Notes: generated by a model from the letters alone, not told the origin. 64,000 nt of DNA from Lactobacillus sp. ESL0791 (GCF_029433255.1 NZ_JAQTHU010000001.1:248001-312000), one strand, 5' to 3'. Positions 42,138-51,908 are shown, counted from the first letter of the stretch. Numbers and translations: made by a program.

Positions 42138-43036
42138 ACTTAATTACATCAAGTATTGGTCAGGGTTTATTATGGGCTATTTTGGGAATTGCCTTGTTCC
42201 TGACATTCCGGATTTTAAATTTTCCAGATATGACGGTGGAAGGCACTTTTCCCTTGGGCGCGGCAATTGCTGTGACCGCAATTGTTAACGGTGTTTCCCC
42301 GCTTGTGGCAACTATTCTGAGTTTTTTAGGCGGGGCAGCCGGTGGTCTGATCACAGGCCTGCTTTACACCAAGGGTAAAATTCCCATTTTACTTGCCGGA
42401 ATTTTAGTGATGACAGCTTGTTTATCGGTTAATTTACGTATTATGGGTGGTTCCAATGTATCGCTGCTGGGCAAAAAGACTTTCTTTTCTGCCAAAATCT
42501 TTCAAACACTGCCGCGCTATTTTGACGGTGTGGTTATCGGCGGTATTGCCGTCATTGTTATTGCTCTTTTAATTGCCTTGTTTTTACAGACGGACCTGGG
42601 GCAAGCCTTCATCGTTACCGGTGATAACGAAATCATGGCGCGTTCACTGGGAATTCATACTGACAAGATGACGATCCTCGGCCTGATGCTTTCCAACGGG
42701 TTGGTTGGCCTAGACGGAGCCTTGATTGCCCAGAGCAATGGCTATGCCGATGCCAATATGGGGATCGGGATAATCGTGATTGCACTTGCATCCATCATTA
42801 TTGGTGAAGTGGTGTTTGGCTACTTAACTTTGAATGAGCGGCTAGTGGCCGTGATTTTGGGCAGTATCATTTACCGTTTTGTTTTGCTGATTGTTTTGCA
42901 GCTTGGTTTTTCGACCAACGACTTGAATTTGATTTCAGCAATTATCTTGGCATTGTGCCTGATGCTGCCGACTTTGCGGCATGCGTTGAAACTAGACAGG
43001 ATTGTGCATAAAGGACTATCTAATCATGAAAAATAA
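42134..43036 (+). CDS. ABC transporter permease, TrpY-like
   Basis: 300-residue permease with about eight to nine helices, of the branched-chain/TrpY group (PF02653). WAILGIALFLTFRILNFPDMTVEGTFPLG and SLGIHTDKMTILGLMLSNGLVGLDGALIAQ, broken by loops, match this class. ATGA overlap with the binding protein and an 11-base overlap with the ATPase gene mean tight coupling. Confidence 0.83.
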   Translation: MNLITSSIGQGLLWAILGIALFLTFRILNFPDMTVEGTFPLGAAIAVTAIVNGVSPLVATILSFLGGAAGGLITGLLYTKGKIPILLAGILVMTACLSVNLRIMGGSNVSLLGKKTFFSAKIFQTLPRYFDGVVIGGIAVIVIALLIALFLQTDLGQAFIVTGDNEIMARSLGIHTDKMTILGLMLSNGLVGLDGALIAQSNGYADANMGIGIIVIALASIIIGEVVFGYLTLNERLVAVILGSIIYRFVLLIVLQLGFSTNDLNLISAIILALCLMLPTLRHALKLDRIVHKGLSNHEK

Positions 43037-43808
43037 CGAAGCAGTTTTAGAATTAAAAAATGTCAATACAGTGGTTAACCGCAATACACCTAATGAAACG
43101 AAAATTTTGCGTGATCTTAATCTGGTTGTTAATCAGGGTGATTTTATCACCGTCGTTGGCTCAAATGGTGCCGGTAAATCGACCCTTTTTAACACGATTG
43201 CAGGTATAATTGAGCCTGATTCCGGGGCACTTTTCCATGAGGGCCAGGAGATAACCCACCTGTCGGTTGAAAAAAGAACGCAGTTTATCAGCCGTGTTTT
43301 CCAGGATCCGAAAATGGGCACTTCACCCAGAATGACAGTGGCGGAAAATCTTTTGCTGGCCAATAAACGTGGTAAAAAGCGTGGTTTGCGTTTCCGTAGG
43401 TTGGCGGCGCATAGACCGGAATTAAAAAAGATGACAGACCTGATGGGAAATTCTTTGACGAAAAAATTGGATACCCCAACGGAACATCTCTCCGGTGGGC
43501 AGCGGCAAACCCTGAGCTTTTTAATGGCGACGCTGAACCACCCCGACATCTTATTGCTGGATGAACATACTGCAGCCTTGGATCCCAAGGCCAGCAAGGA
43601 TTTATTGGCAAAAACGAATCAAATTGTGACAGAACGAAAATTGACCTGCCTGATGATTACGCACAGCATGGAAGATGCTTTAAAATACGGCAACCGCCTG
43701 GTTGCCCTGCATGACGGACAAATCGTGCGGGATGTCGCTAACGAAGAAAAGAAAAATTTGACGCTGAATGATTTAATGGCAAGTTTTGTTGAGGAAGGGG
43801 ATATTTGA
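43026..43808 (+). CDS. ABC transporter ATP-binding protein, TrpZ-like
   Basis: 260-residue ATPase. The Walker A is VGSNGAGKSTLFN (about residues 44-56), the signature LSGGQRQTLSF (about 147-157), and the Walker B ILLLDEHTAALDPKAS. ATG at 43026 lies inside the end of the permease; AAAGGA is upstream. Completes the TrpXYZ-type importer. Confidence 0.87.
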   Translation: MKNNEAVLELKNVNTVVNRNTPNETKILRDLNLVVNQGDFITVVGSNGAGKSTLFNTIAGIIEPDSGALFHEGQEITHLSVEKRTQFISRVFQDPKMGTSPRMTVAENLLLANKRGKKRGLRFRRLAAHRPELKKMTDLMGNSLTKKLDTPTEHLSGGQRQTLSFLMATLNHPDILLLDEHTAALDPKASKDLLAKTNQIVTERKLTCLMITHSMEDALKYGNRLVALHDGQIVRDVANEEKKNLTLNDLMASFVEEGDI

Positions 43809-43882
43809 GTAACTAGCAAGAGAAAGGCTGAAACTAGTTTTTCCATTAATTTCCTTAGTATAATAAACACTGAGGTGAAATT

Positions 43883-44227
43883 ATGGAAATCGGATCTCTA
43901 TCAGAGTGGGTAACGGCGGCCGCAGAAATTGCGGCCGTCTGTGTTGCCCTGTTTTTACCATATTATGAAAAAAGGCAGGAAAAGAAGAAAAGAACACGCA
44001 ACCTAAAATTGGTTTTACGTTCGCTGGTTAACGCAGCATTAGAGACGGGCAGTACGAGCAACTTGAAATCGTATCTAAAAATTAGTTACTTGATCAACGA
44101 TAATGATAACGATAAGCCCATCTTTTCCGTGGCACAGCAGGCAATTACGATAATTGATGACGAGACGCTGTCAGAGCTGGAGAAGAAAAAAGAGATTGAC
44201 GAATTACTGCAATACCTAAAGAAGTAA
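43883..44227 (+). CDS. Hypothetical single-helix membrane protein
   Basis: 114 residues. One N-terminal helix (about 8-28: VTAAAEIAAVCVALFLPYY), a basic stretch EKRQEKKKRTRN, then a charged cytoplasmic region ending in helix LSELEKKKEIDELLQYLKK. No family recognised. TGAGGTGA supplies the ribosome site, and TATAAT (about 43859) may be its -10. It stands alone just left of the IS66 element. Confidence 0.65.
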   Translation: MEIGSLSEWVTAAAEIAAVCVALFLPYYEKRQEKKKRTRNLKLVLRSLVNAALETGSTSNLKSYLKISYLINDNDNDKPIFSVAQQAITIIDDETLSELEKKKEIDELLQYLKK

Positions 44228-44289
44228 ATTGTCGCTTCATTTCGCTTGATTTATAGTATAGAATTATGGCTAAGAGAGATGAATTAGTA

Positions 44290-44297
44290 ACTTTAAT
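44290..44297 (+). repeat. Target-site duplication, left copy, of the IS66 element
   Basis: ACTTTAAT, repeated exactly at 45542-45549. Eight bases is the usual IS66-family duplication length. Confidence 0.85.
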
Positions 44298-45541
44298 GTA
44301 AGCACAAAATAACTGGCCGTCTTCTGCTAATCTGTTAGTTTTGTGATAATTATCTCAAGAAATGATTTTTGAGGTGATTGAAGATTCAGACGATGAGCAG
44401 ACTATCTTTTATCAAGCTCAAGCAGCTACAGACTTATTCGCCCATAGCTTAGCAACACCGGATTTAGTAGCCGAGATAGTTTATGATAAACTAGCCTAGC
44501 GTTTAGGTACACCGGCAACTACGGAACTGGCAGTGCCTAGGCTGGCAGACTAGTAATGCAACTCTAGCCAACTGGGTAATTAATGGTGCTAAGCTTGTCA
44601 AATCAGTCTATGATGCAATTCATAAGCATTTGCTGACACAGCCATATCTTCAAGGTGATGAAACAACTATCAAGGTCTTGCGTGAAGCAAAGCGTCCAGC
44701 CCAGTCCAAGTCATATGCTTGGGTGATGCGAACGGTTGAAAGAGCTAAGCAGTCAGCAGTTTATTATGCTTATAACCCCACGCGTGCTAGTAGCTTTGCT
44801 CAAGAACTATATCAAGGATTCACTGGCGTTTTGCAGTGTGACAGCTACGCCGATTACAATCAAGTTGCTAGCAAGGCATGGGTTGGCTGCTGGGCTCATA
44901 CGATACGAAAATTCTTTGATGCTTTAAAAGCTGACGAGTAGGCTCAAGCGCCATTTGACATTATTCAAAAAATGTTCGCTAAAGAACGAATGTGACAAGA
45001 ATTACCAGCAGCCGAGCGTTTAGCGATGCGGCAAAAAGAACTGCAACCATTACTAGCTGAATTTTGGAAATGTGTGTCAGAAATCAGGGTATTGCCTAAG
45101 TCACGTTTAGGTAAAGCCATTGCTTATGCAAATGGACAACAGGAGTATTTAAACCATGTTTTAGATTATGGTGAAGTCGATTTAAGCAACAATACTTGTG
45201 AACAAGCAGTTAAGACTTTAGTGATTGACCGCAAGAATTTCCTTTTTAGTACAAGTCTTAAAGGTGCAGAAGCCAATGCAATTTGGTTAACGCTAATTAA
45301 AAGTGTGACTGAAAATGGCATAGATGCACTTACATATCTAAAGCTTTTATTAGAAGAGCTGCAAAAATTAGGAGCCTTTCTCCAAGAAGAAGCATTGAAT
45401 ACATATATGCCGTGGGAACAAAAGTCCACAAGTCAAGAAGTCGCTTGAGCAGCAGAAAGCGTCAAGAAAAGAAGAAGAATCTTGACGCTTTTGTGCTGCT
45501 ATTTGTATGCTTTCAAGTACATGTGGTTATTTTGTGCTTAC
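44298..45541 (+). mobile_element. IS66-family element, internally deleted, with intact ends
   Basis: A 1244-base element. The left end GTAAGCACAAAATAAC and the right end GTTATTTTGTGCTTAC are exact inverted repeats of at least 16 bases. Both copies of the 8-base target duplication ACTTTAAT are intact at 44290-44297 and 45542-45549. Near the right end is a hairpin (AAAGCGTCAAGA / TCTTGACGCTTT, about 45458-45491). The transposase inside is dead (next entry). Clean ends and duplication suggest the element moved, or was inserted, relatively recently. Confidence 0.87.
44340..45448 (+). pseudogene. IS66 transposase, disrupted
   Basis: IS66 transposase text in one main direction: FEVIEDSDDEQTIFYQAQA, then a break, then AKLVKSVYDAIHKHLLTQPYLQGDETTIKVL, QCDSYADYNQVASKAWVGCWAHTIRKFFD, and finally VDLSNNTCEQAVKTLVIDRKNFLF and LTYLKLLLEELQ. 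Stops and frame changes occur near 44499, 44550, 44940 and 44993, and the N-terminal DNA-binding part is missing. DDE-type residues are partly visible (DET, D in QCDSYADY, E in NNTCEQ). It cannot make a full transposase. Confidence 0.85.
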
Positions 45542-45549
45542 ACTTTAAT
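45542..45549 (+). repeat. Target-site duplication, right copy, of the IS66 element
   Basis: ACTTTAAT, exact copy of 44290-44297. Confidence 0.85.
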
Positions 45550-45643
45550 TACTGTAACTTGTTTTCGATGTTACACGATTTTCTTGTAATTAAAAGTCGT
45601 GTTTTTATTTAATTAGATGATGTTCACAATTATAATTTTGGCA

Positions 45644-47059
45644 TTATAAAATATTATTAGGAGCTAATGAAATTATATTTTCCCAATTTCTTTTAAATTT
45701 ATAAATACTTGCCACAATGATTTGATTATCAGAGAATTCGTTATCTAACAATTTAAACATTTTTTTAATATTGCTGTCGTCCACTTCTCCAGACATTGGT
45801 GAATCTATTATTATTGGGAAAGTTTTATGAAATTGCCTTTGTACAACTTTTAATAAAGATAATCTTAAAGCAAACACAAAAAGATGCAATTTTGCTCCAC
45901 TATATATCTTAAGATTCTTTGTAAAAATAACATTTTTATTATTCTTGATAATATCAGTTATATCTAAAATTTGTGCAAATCTTATTAAAACTTTATAAAT
46001 TTCTTGCGTTTGAGAAGTTGAAGATAAAAGGTTGGTGATTTTATTATTAATATCGTATATATTTTTTCTGTTTTCTTTTAGCTTGTTATCAATCATTTCA
46101 TTTGTGATACTTATTTTATCTATTTCTTGATTAAATTTTTCAATTTGATCATCATAACTAATAAGTTTTTGTTGGTTATTTAATTTAGTTTCTAAATTAT
46201 TTTTTTTAATTCGAATTGAATCAAGTTCTTTTTTTTCTTTAGCAATTTGTGCACTTAGAACTGCATTTGTTGTATCGTAAGAATAAATGTCACTAGAAGT
46301 TAATTTCTTTTTTTCCTTACCTATTTCTATTACAAAATTAAATCTTTTTAATAATTCTCCCAGCTCAATATTACCATTATATACATATTCCAAATTATCT
46401 ATTTTTTCTTTTTTTCTGTCAAACTGTAATGATATAGATCTAACCTGACTTTGTAAGTCATCAATGTCAGTCCAATTAATATTTGAAAGATTCCTTTTCC
46501 TCTCTTCTTTTAACTTTAGAAGATTAGACATTTCTAAATAAGCTTTTCGCTTTTCTTTTTCTTCTGATAATTTATTTTGCATAGTTAATAAATTGTTATT
46601 AGCTAAACCGTCTATTAGGGATTCAATTTTAAAGGGATATTTTCCTATAACAATTCCTCTGTTTAACAATGACCATCCCTTATCTTGATCAAAGTAGGTG
46701 ATACCTAATATATTTTCTAAAACTTTAGGTTCAGTGATATCACCAGTAATGCATGAAATTACTTCGATTTGTTTATCAGGTAGAGAATATAGCAAATCTT
46801 TATTGTTATTTTGTTTAATTTTTATTAATCTATCTTTTCTGTGCAAGCTTATGTCTTTTTTATCTGAATTTATTATTATATTAGTATTAAGATCAGAAAA
46901 ATTGATTCCTTTTGTTGATGGAATAGGGTATCCTAAGGAATATAGAATTAATCTGATTAATGAGGTTTTGCCTGCACTATTTTTTCGGCTATATATAAGA
47001 TTATATTTACTAGTGAATTTAAAAGTTTTTTCTCCTATTGTAAGTTTTTTAATTTTCAA
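45644..47059 (-). CDS. SMC-like / DUF2326-like coiled-coil ATPase (candidate defence)
   Basis: 471-residue ATPase. The N-terminus has a degenerate Walker A, SRKNSAGKTSLIRL (about residues 24-37), with the first glycine replaced. It then has a long coiled-coil middle (about 155-370, e.g. EKEKRKAYLEMSNLLKLKEERKRN, QIAKEKKELDSIRIKKNNLETK) and a C-terminal Walker B, FPIIIDSPMSGEVDD (about 414-428). Such split nucleotide domains around a coiled coil are the SMC/Rad50 plan, but this one is compact. It resembles DUF2326 or the ATPase of ABC-3C conflict systems. It overlaps the nuclease gene by 4 bases (ATGA), so both act together. Strongly AT-rich, unlike neighbours. A Lamassu-like LmuB is an alternative. 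Confidence 0.72.
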   Translation of the reverse strand: MKIKKLTIGEKTFKFTSKYNLIYSRKNSAGKTSLIRLILYSLGYPIPSTKGINFSDLNTNIIINSDKKDISLHRKDRLIKIKQNNNKDLLYSLPDKQIEVISCITGDITEPKVLENILGITYFDQDKGWSLLNRGIVIGKYPFKIESLIDGLANNNLLTMQNKLSEEKEKRKAYLEMSNLLKLKEERKRNLSNINWTDIDDLQSQVRSISLQFDRKKEKIDNLEYVYNGNIELGELLKRFNFVIEIGKEKKKLTSSDIYSYDTTNAVLSAQIAKEKKELDSIRIKKNNLETKLNNQQKLISYDDQIEKFNQEIDKISITNEMIDNKLKENRKNIYDINNKITNLLSSTSQTQEIYKVLIRFAQILDITDIIKNNKNVIFTKNLKIYSGAKLHLFVFALRLSLLKVVQRQFHKTFPIIIDSPMSGEVDDSNIKKMFKLLDNEFSDNQIIVASIYKFKRNWENIISLAPNNIL

Positions 47060-48102
47060 TTTATTGCATCCTTTATAAAGTTAAAATTTATTTCATTAGA
47101 AATGAGTATCCACATTATGAGTTTTGATAAAAATAAATTTTCATTGTTAATTTTCAATTTTATTAATGATGCAAATTTATTACATTTTTTATTTATAAAG
47201 TCTTTTTGTATTTCTCTTTTTGAATTTTTAGTAGGATTAGGATTTTCCTGTTTGTAATCACATATAAGTGAATTTATAATATTAACTATACTCATATCCA
47301 TGGTCAGGCTTTGTAAATGTTGCATATAATTGCTTTTAATATAATTTTCTATTGAAATACTAGGCTGAAATTCTTGGATAAATTCATTTATGGGTGTTTG
47401 GTCATACAGATAAATCAGTGACGTATTTCCCATAAATTGCTCTTTTGTTATAACCTTATCTGGATCTTTTATTATTTTATTTTGACAAATCATTTCATTC
47501 CATTGACTTTTTAATGGAATATATTTATCAAGTGTTATATGAGCTTGTCCCATAAATTTTTCAATTTCTTTTTCTAATTCAATTTCTCTTGTTTTAGTAT
47601 CATCACCTTGATATGGAATTTTAATAATATACAATTTTGACAAATCTATGGTGATATTTTTTAACTTTTTATCAGATTTAAGCCAACTTTGTATTTTTTC
47701 TTTTATTTCACTTGATAAGTTTTTATATGAATATTTACAATAATTTTCATTATTAAATTGATTTCCATTTTTGCTTTCTATTTTTTTCCCAAATGGGAAA
47801 TGTGAATTAGTCAAAAAAATTATACTTTTAATAGGTTTATTTTTATAAGTGCTTAAATCTTTTGAAAGGAGACTTAATGCGTCTTTTATATATACTGTAT
47901 TGAAACTCTGAAGAGGATCTACAGTTTCTTTTGCCTGAATGAGTGATATTTTGTTTTCTTTCCAGTTTAAATCGATATCTTCGTTCCCTTCAACTTTAAA
48001 TGAATTTAAAGTTTTGATGCTTTGTAAAAAAAGGTAAAGTGCAGAAAGATCTTGAAAAGAAAATCCTCTTTGTGTGGTTGCACCACTTGTATCAGTTGTC
48101 AT
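47056..48102 (-). CDS. Cap4/DUF4297-like nuclease (candidate defence effector)
   Basis: 348-residue protein. The first 60 residues fit the DUF4297/Cap4 double-stranded DNA nuclease family: SGATTQRGFSFQDLSALYLF (about 6-25), then VEGNEDIDLNW (about 37-47) and LIQAKE (Q56, K58). This E...D...QxK order is the PD-(D/E)xK-type centre. FLTNSHFPFGK (about 96-106) is a further family-like segment. The C-terminal part (about 200-348) is of unknown role. AAGGAGCC precedes the ATG. It is the first gene of the pair with the SMC-like ATPase, and may be the DNA-cutting effector. Confidence 0.7.
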   Translation of the reverse strand: MTTDTSGATTQRGFSFQDLSALYLFLQSIKTLNSFKVEGNEDIDLNWKENKISLIQAKETVDPLQSFNTVYIKDALSLLSKDLSTYKNKPIKSIIFLTNSHFPFGKKIESKNGNQFNNENYCKYSYKNLSSEIKEKIQSWLKSDKKLKNITIDLSKLYIIKIPYQGDDTKTREIELEKEIEKFMGQAHITLDKYIPLKSQWNEMICQNKIIKDPDKVITKEQFMGNTSLIYLYDQTPINEFIQEFQPSISIENYIKSNYMQHLQSLTMDMSIVNIINSLICDYKQENPNPTKNSKREIQKDFINKKCNKFASLIKLKINNENLFLSKLIMWILISNEINFNFIKDAIN

Positions 48103-48615
48103 TTTAGGCTCCTTATTTGTAATATTTAATTATAATAATTTTTAAAATTGTATCTGATTATTCAATAAATGTTTTCAAAAAAGCATTTTAAACCTTTGGC
48201 AAAAGTAATAGCAATAGTTTTCTTCGCTTTGACTTTATAACAGTTACTATTTATGTTTTAAACATGCTTCTATATTTGTCGGTGTAATATTTTTTCTTTT
48301 TAGATCTTTTAAATTATTGAATTGGTTTTATTAAAGCTCAGATAATTATTCCATATATGTTACGAAATTATCGTTTATATCTATGATTGAGTACAACTAA
48401 GATTATAATTTGTTTAATACTGGTTACATATAGTAAAGAAATAGTAAGCTTAATACTAATTAATTGCTTAAAATTTTCAGAGCCTTCCTAATACAATATT
48501 AGATTTCATATTTTATGGAAATATTTTATCATAAATAAGTTGAATTTGTTAAATAATAATTTATAGAAAAGTTTTTCAAATACTTTAAACAATAAAATAC
48601 TTATTAACTAAGTGT
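48103..48615. other. AT-rich intergenic stretch between defence and sensory operons
   Basis: About 510 bases. I see no coding frame with a ribosome site. TATAAT on the minus strand near 48130 may be the -10 of the nuclease-ATPase operon. There are no clear repeats or attachment sites. Confidence 0.5.
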
Positions 48616-49914
48616 TTATTTTTCTTGGCTTTGATTCACCTGCAGTTGAATGTTGAACAGTTGTGTTTCCAAATTTCCCGCTTTTAGTGCATTTTGGATT
48701 TTGTAATCCAATGTTTCCAACTTATTATTGTAATCCTTGAATTTGGGATTTACCGCGCCGCTGCGCATAATTTCATCTAATTTTGTGACGGTCAGATTAT
48801 GGTAATTGATCACTTTATCATCAAGAATATTTTGTGCCTGTCTGCTTTTAATAACGCTGGGCAAAACCGAAGCTCCCATATTGGTTTGCATCAGTTCACG
48901 CTGAACGTCCTTGTTGGTGCAAAGTAATTTCATAAATTGCCAAGCCATTTCGGAATTTTTGGCTTTGCTGGAGATGGCAAACATACTGGTTTCCATTGGG
49001 GTGGATTTGACTCCAGGAGTGCCCGGCATTTTGGTGCATTCCCATAAAAAGTTGTTGTCACGTGTCACATAAAAAGGGTATGAAGTATAGGTGCGGTATT
49101 GGGCGAGGCCCAACGGCATGAAAGTTACTTGGCCCTTGTCAAACAATTGGGAAGTCACGTTATCAGATGACGCATCGTTGGTCAAATCTTCACTTAAGGC
49201 AAAGCCGCGGTGTGCTCTAGCAGAAGTTAGCTGCACACTGTTATCACCTTTAGCGAAAAGACTGCTGCCGTACGCCAATTGGGCATCCTGCCAGCTGTAG
49301 CTCGAAGTTACCCCGTAATATTTTCCTTTTTTTCTTTTGTGCGTGACTTGGTGGCACAACTGGTAAAATTTACGCGGTGTCCAGCTGCTTTTGGGCGGCG
49401 TCAGCCGCAGCTTTTTGAGTAAAGTTTTGTTCATCACCATTAAAGTCGGATTGGCTTCGTAAGGCAGGGCCAGTTGCTGGTTGTTATATTGGCCCGCTTG
49501 CAGCGTACTCTGGTAAAAAGTGTTGGGAGCAATTTTATCCCGATTCATCAGCGGCGTTAAATTTTTAAAGGCGCCCTCACTGGCCAACAAATTAAAGTCG
49601 TGGCTAGGGACAATCACCAGATCGGGCATCTTATTTTCGATGATTTTTTCACTTAACCAATTACGATAATCATCAAGCTGAATCCCGCTTTCATACTCTA
49701 CCTTGATATTGGGATGGTTACGTTTAAATTTTTTGATGGCGTAGTCAATAATGTGGTACTGCTGTCCGTTAGGTACATTCCAGCTGCTGCTGGTATAAAT
49801 GCCGATAGTCAGTGTCTTTTTTTGCTGGTGAATATGGCTGTCCCAAATTCCCAGGCCAATTATGAGCAGCAAGAAAAGACCGATTAGTGAAAGTCGCTTT
49901 CTGCTTTTATTCAT
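48616..49914 (-). CDS. Membrane-anchored extracellular solute-binding protein (family 1 type)
   Basis: 432-residue sugar-type binding protein. One N-terminal helix (about 9-26) anchors it; there is no lipobox cysteine. LTIGIYTSSSWNVPNGQQYH, AIKKFKRNHPNIKVEYESG and LFDKGQVTFMPLGLAQYR fit extracellular solute-binding family 1. No ABC permease or ATPase lies nearby, so it is probably a sensory, not transport, receptor. Its ATG overlaps the response-regulator stop by 8 bases; it is the last gene of the four-gene sensory operon. Confidence 0.78.
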   Translation of the reverse strand: MNKSRKRLSLIGLFLLLIIGLGIWDSHIHQQKKTLTIGIYTSSSWNVPNGQQYHIIDYAIKKFKRNHPNIKVEYESGIQLDDYRNWLSEKIIENKMPDLVIVPSHDFNLLASEGAFKNLTPLMNRDKIAPNTFYQSTLQAGQYNNQQLALPYEANPTLMVMNKTLLKKLRLTPPKSSWTPRKFYQLCHQVTHKRKKGKYYGVTSSYSWQDAQLAYGSSLFAKGDNSVQLTSARAHRGFALSEDLTNDASSDNVTSQLFDKGQVTFMPLGLAQYRTYTSYPFYVTRDNNFLWECTKMPGTPGVKSTPMETSMFAISSKAKNSEMAWQFMKLLCTNKDVQRELMQTNMGASVLPSVIKSRQAQNILDDKVINYHNLTVTKLDEIMRSGAVNPKFKDYNNKLETLDYKIQNALKAGNLETQLFNIQLQVNQSQEK

Positions 49915-50587
49915 TATCACTACCGATTGCTTCACTGGTTACCCCAGTTTGCACAGCCCAAATTGCTAATTGGGTACGGTCTCGCAGCTGCAATTTGTCC
50001 AAGATTTTTGAGATGTAATTACGGACGGTTCCTTCCGATAAAAACAACTTGGCGGAGATTTCCTTATTTGATAAACCTAGCCCCACTTGCTGGATTACTT
50101 CCCATTCATGTTTGGAAAAGTTTTTTGTGTCTTTGTCATTAACTTGGATTGCATAGTTTGACTGGGCCATTTTGGAAAAGAGTTTGAATACTTTTTCTGT
50201 GATGTCGGGATTGATCATCGCCCCGCCGTGATAAACCGTGTTAATTGCTTGGTATAGTTCTTTTGTTGAAGCTCCTTTTAACAAGTAGCCGGAAGCACCG
50301 TATTTTAGGGCACTGAAGATAAAATCGTCATCATCAAAGGTTGTCAGAATAATTACTTTGATGTTAGGATATTTCTCTTTAACATACTTGGTGCAGACCG
50401 TGCCGTCCATTTTGGGCATACGCACATCCATTAAAATAATGTCAGGCACATTCTTTTTGATTTCTTCCAGCACTTCTTGCCCATTAGCGACCGTCGCGCT
50501 AACTGTGAAGTCAGGATTAGCATCCAGAATAATTTTTAAAGAATCCCTGATTAGTTCTTGATCGTCGGCAATCATAATTTTAATCAT
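49907..50587 (-). CDS. NarL/FixJ-family response regulator
   Basis: 226-residue regulator. The receiver domain (1-120) has D8/D9, the phospho-acceptor D54 in DIILMDVRMPKMDG, and K near residue 104. The LuxR-type helix-turn-helix (about 160-220) reads LSNKEISAKLFLSEGTVRNYISKIL. The frame opens at GTG 50596; the AAGGAAGG site favours the ATG at 50587. Overlaps the kinase by 8 bases. An imperfect inverted repeat at 53051-53090 ahead of the divergent PTS is a possible binding site. Confidence 0.88.
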   Translation of the reverse strand: MIKIMIADDQELIRDSLKIILDANPDFTVSATVANGQEVLEEIKKNVPDIILMDVRMPKMDGTVCTKYVKEKYPNIKVIILTTFDDDDFIFSALKYGASGYLLKGASTKELYQAINTVYHGGAMINPDITEKVFKLFSKMAQSNYAIQVNDKDTKNFSKHEWEVIQQVGLGLSNKEISAKLFLSEGTVRNYISKILDKLQLRDRTQLAIWAVQTGVTSEAIGSDNE

Positions 50588-51908
50588 TTGTTTCACCTTC
50601 CTTAGGAATTTCTACAGTTGTTATAAAACCTTTTTTGCCGTCAAGGTTAATCTGGCCATTGATGATCGCCACCCTTTCCTTCATTTGGGTGATGCCGTAA
50701 CCTGGCTTGATCTGGGCACACCCCTTGCCGTTATCCTGAATTTGCAGCTGGTAATTTTGCTTGGCAGTGCGGCTGCAGGTAATGGTTACTTCACTTGCAT
50801 GCCCGTGCCGCAACGAATTGGTGATCGATTCTTCAATAATCCGAAAGATAACATTTTCGGTGGTTTTTTCAAAATCGGTTTCGCCCCACTGATAAGTAAA
50901 ATTAATTTTAATCCGGGAAATATCGGCGTATTCTTTCAACATCTTTTTTAAGGCATCTTCCAGCGTGTAGTTTTTGAGTGCACCGGGACGAATTTGGTTG
51001 AGGGCCTTGCGAACGTCCTTTAAACCTTGTTTAACTGCCACCTGGATTTTGGCTAATTGCTTTTTAGTGGCTGCGGGATCGATATCAATCAGGACCATCG
51101 TGGCATCAATTCCCGCGGCAATTCCGGTCAAGGCATGACCGACTGTATCATGCAGATCGCGGGCAATGCGCTTGCGTTCACGGTCTTGGGCAATATGCTC
51201 GGAAAGTGCGGCATAGTTTTTAAGTTCGACGTTTGCCTTATCGGCGAGGGCAAGTTTTTTCTGAATTTCGTTTTCTTGATTCAGCTGGTAAACGGCAAAG
51301 TAGACCAGAATTAAAATAAACAGCACAAGATTTAAGCTGGTGATGAAGTTTTTTAGGAAAATTAATGGGGAACCAATTTTTGCCGGCAGAAAGTTGAGGT
51401 AAGTTGTCAGGTTGGGCAGGGTAATAAAGTAACTCAAAATTGAATAATTGGTTACCAGAAAAATGATCAGCAGGGCGGCGGCAACCAGAATCCAAATGGG
51501 ATAATTGCGAAAGTTATAGTAATTGCGGTTGCTGATCAGGAAGTCGACAAATACCAGCAAAAAGACGCCATTGTAAGTCATTCTCAAGGCGATGAAAACG
51601 ATGACTGCCAAGATGAACTCAAGTAGAATGACTAAATTAGCTAGCTGCGGATTATTTTTAAGGTAGTTGTTATCGTGGCGCAGGGAAATTACGGCGGCTA
51701 GCAGTAAGAAGCTGAACATGCTCTGCCAAAAAATTTTGCTAGGCGAATCGGGCACGTGCTGCAGGGCCGCTAATAGCTGGTAACTTTGCTGACTTTTGAT
51801 GACATAGTTGGTTGTGTAAAGAAAGAGGCTGGCATTAAAGAGAACGGCAAAGAAGTTCAACCATAAAATTGTAATCCGTAAAATAGTAAAATTTTTTGAA
51901 TTAACCAT
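50580..51908 (-). CDS. NarL-type sensor histidine kinase
   Basis: 442-residue membrane kinase with about six helices in residues 10-210. The HisKA_3 phospho-site is H253 in RKRIARDLHDTVGHALTG. The ATPase has N-box ESITNSLRHGHAS and a late QDNGKGC (about 395-401). No obvious extracellular sensor domain, so ligand sensing may come from the two binding proteins of the operon. Starts at the ATG at 51908, where the TAATG overlap couples it to the first binding protein. Confidence 0.87.
   Translation of the reverse strand: MVNSKNFTILRITILWLNFFAVLFNASLFLYTTNYVIKSQQSYQLLAALQHVPDSPSKIFWQSMFSFLLLAAVISLRHDNNYLKNNPQLANLVILLEFILAVIVFIALRMTYNGVFLLVFVDFLISNRNYYNFRNYPIWILVAAALLIIFLVTNYSILSYFITLPNLTTYLNFLPAKIGSPLIFLKNFITSLNLVLFILILVYFAVYQLNQENEIQKKLALADKANVELKNYAALSEHIAQDRERKRIARDLHDTVGHALTGIAAGIDATMVLIDIDPAATKKQLAKIQVAVKQGLKDVRKALNQIRPGALKNYTLEDALKKMLKEYADISRIKINFTYQWGETDFEKTTENVIFRIIEESITNSLRHGHASEVTITCSRTAKQNYQLQIQDNGKGCAQIKPGYGITQMKERVAIINGQINLDGKKGFITTVEIPKEGETND

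Noticed and set aside
44264..44299. Gene MAKRDELVTL interrupted by the IS66 element
   Set aside because: Rejoining the sequence across the duplication gives only about 23 codons before a stop, with no supporting family.
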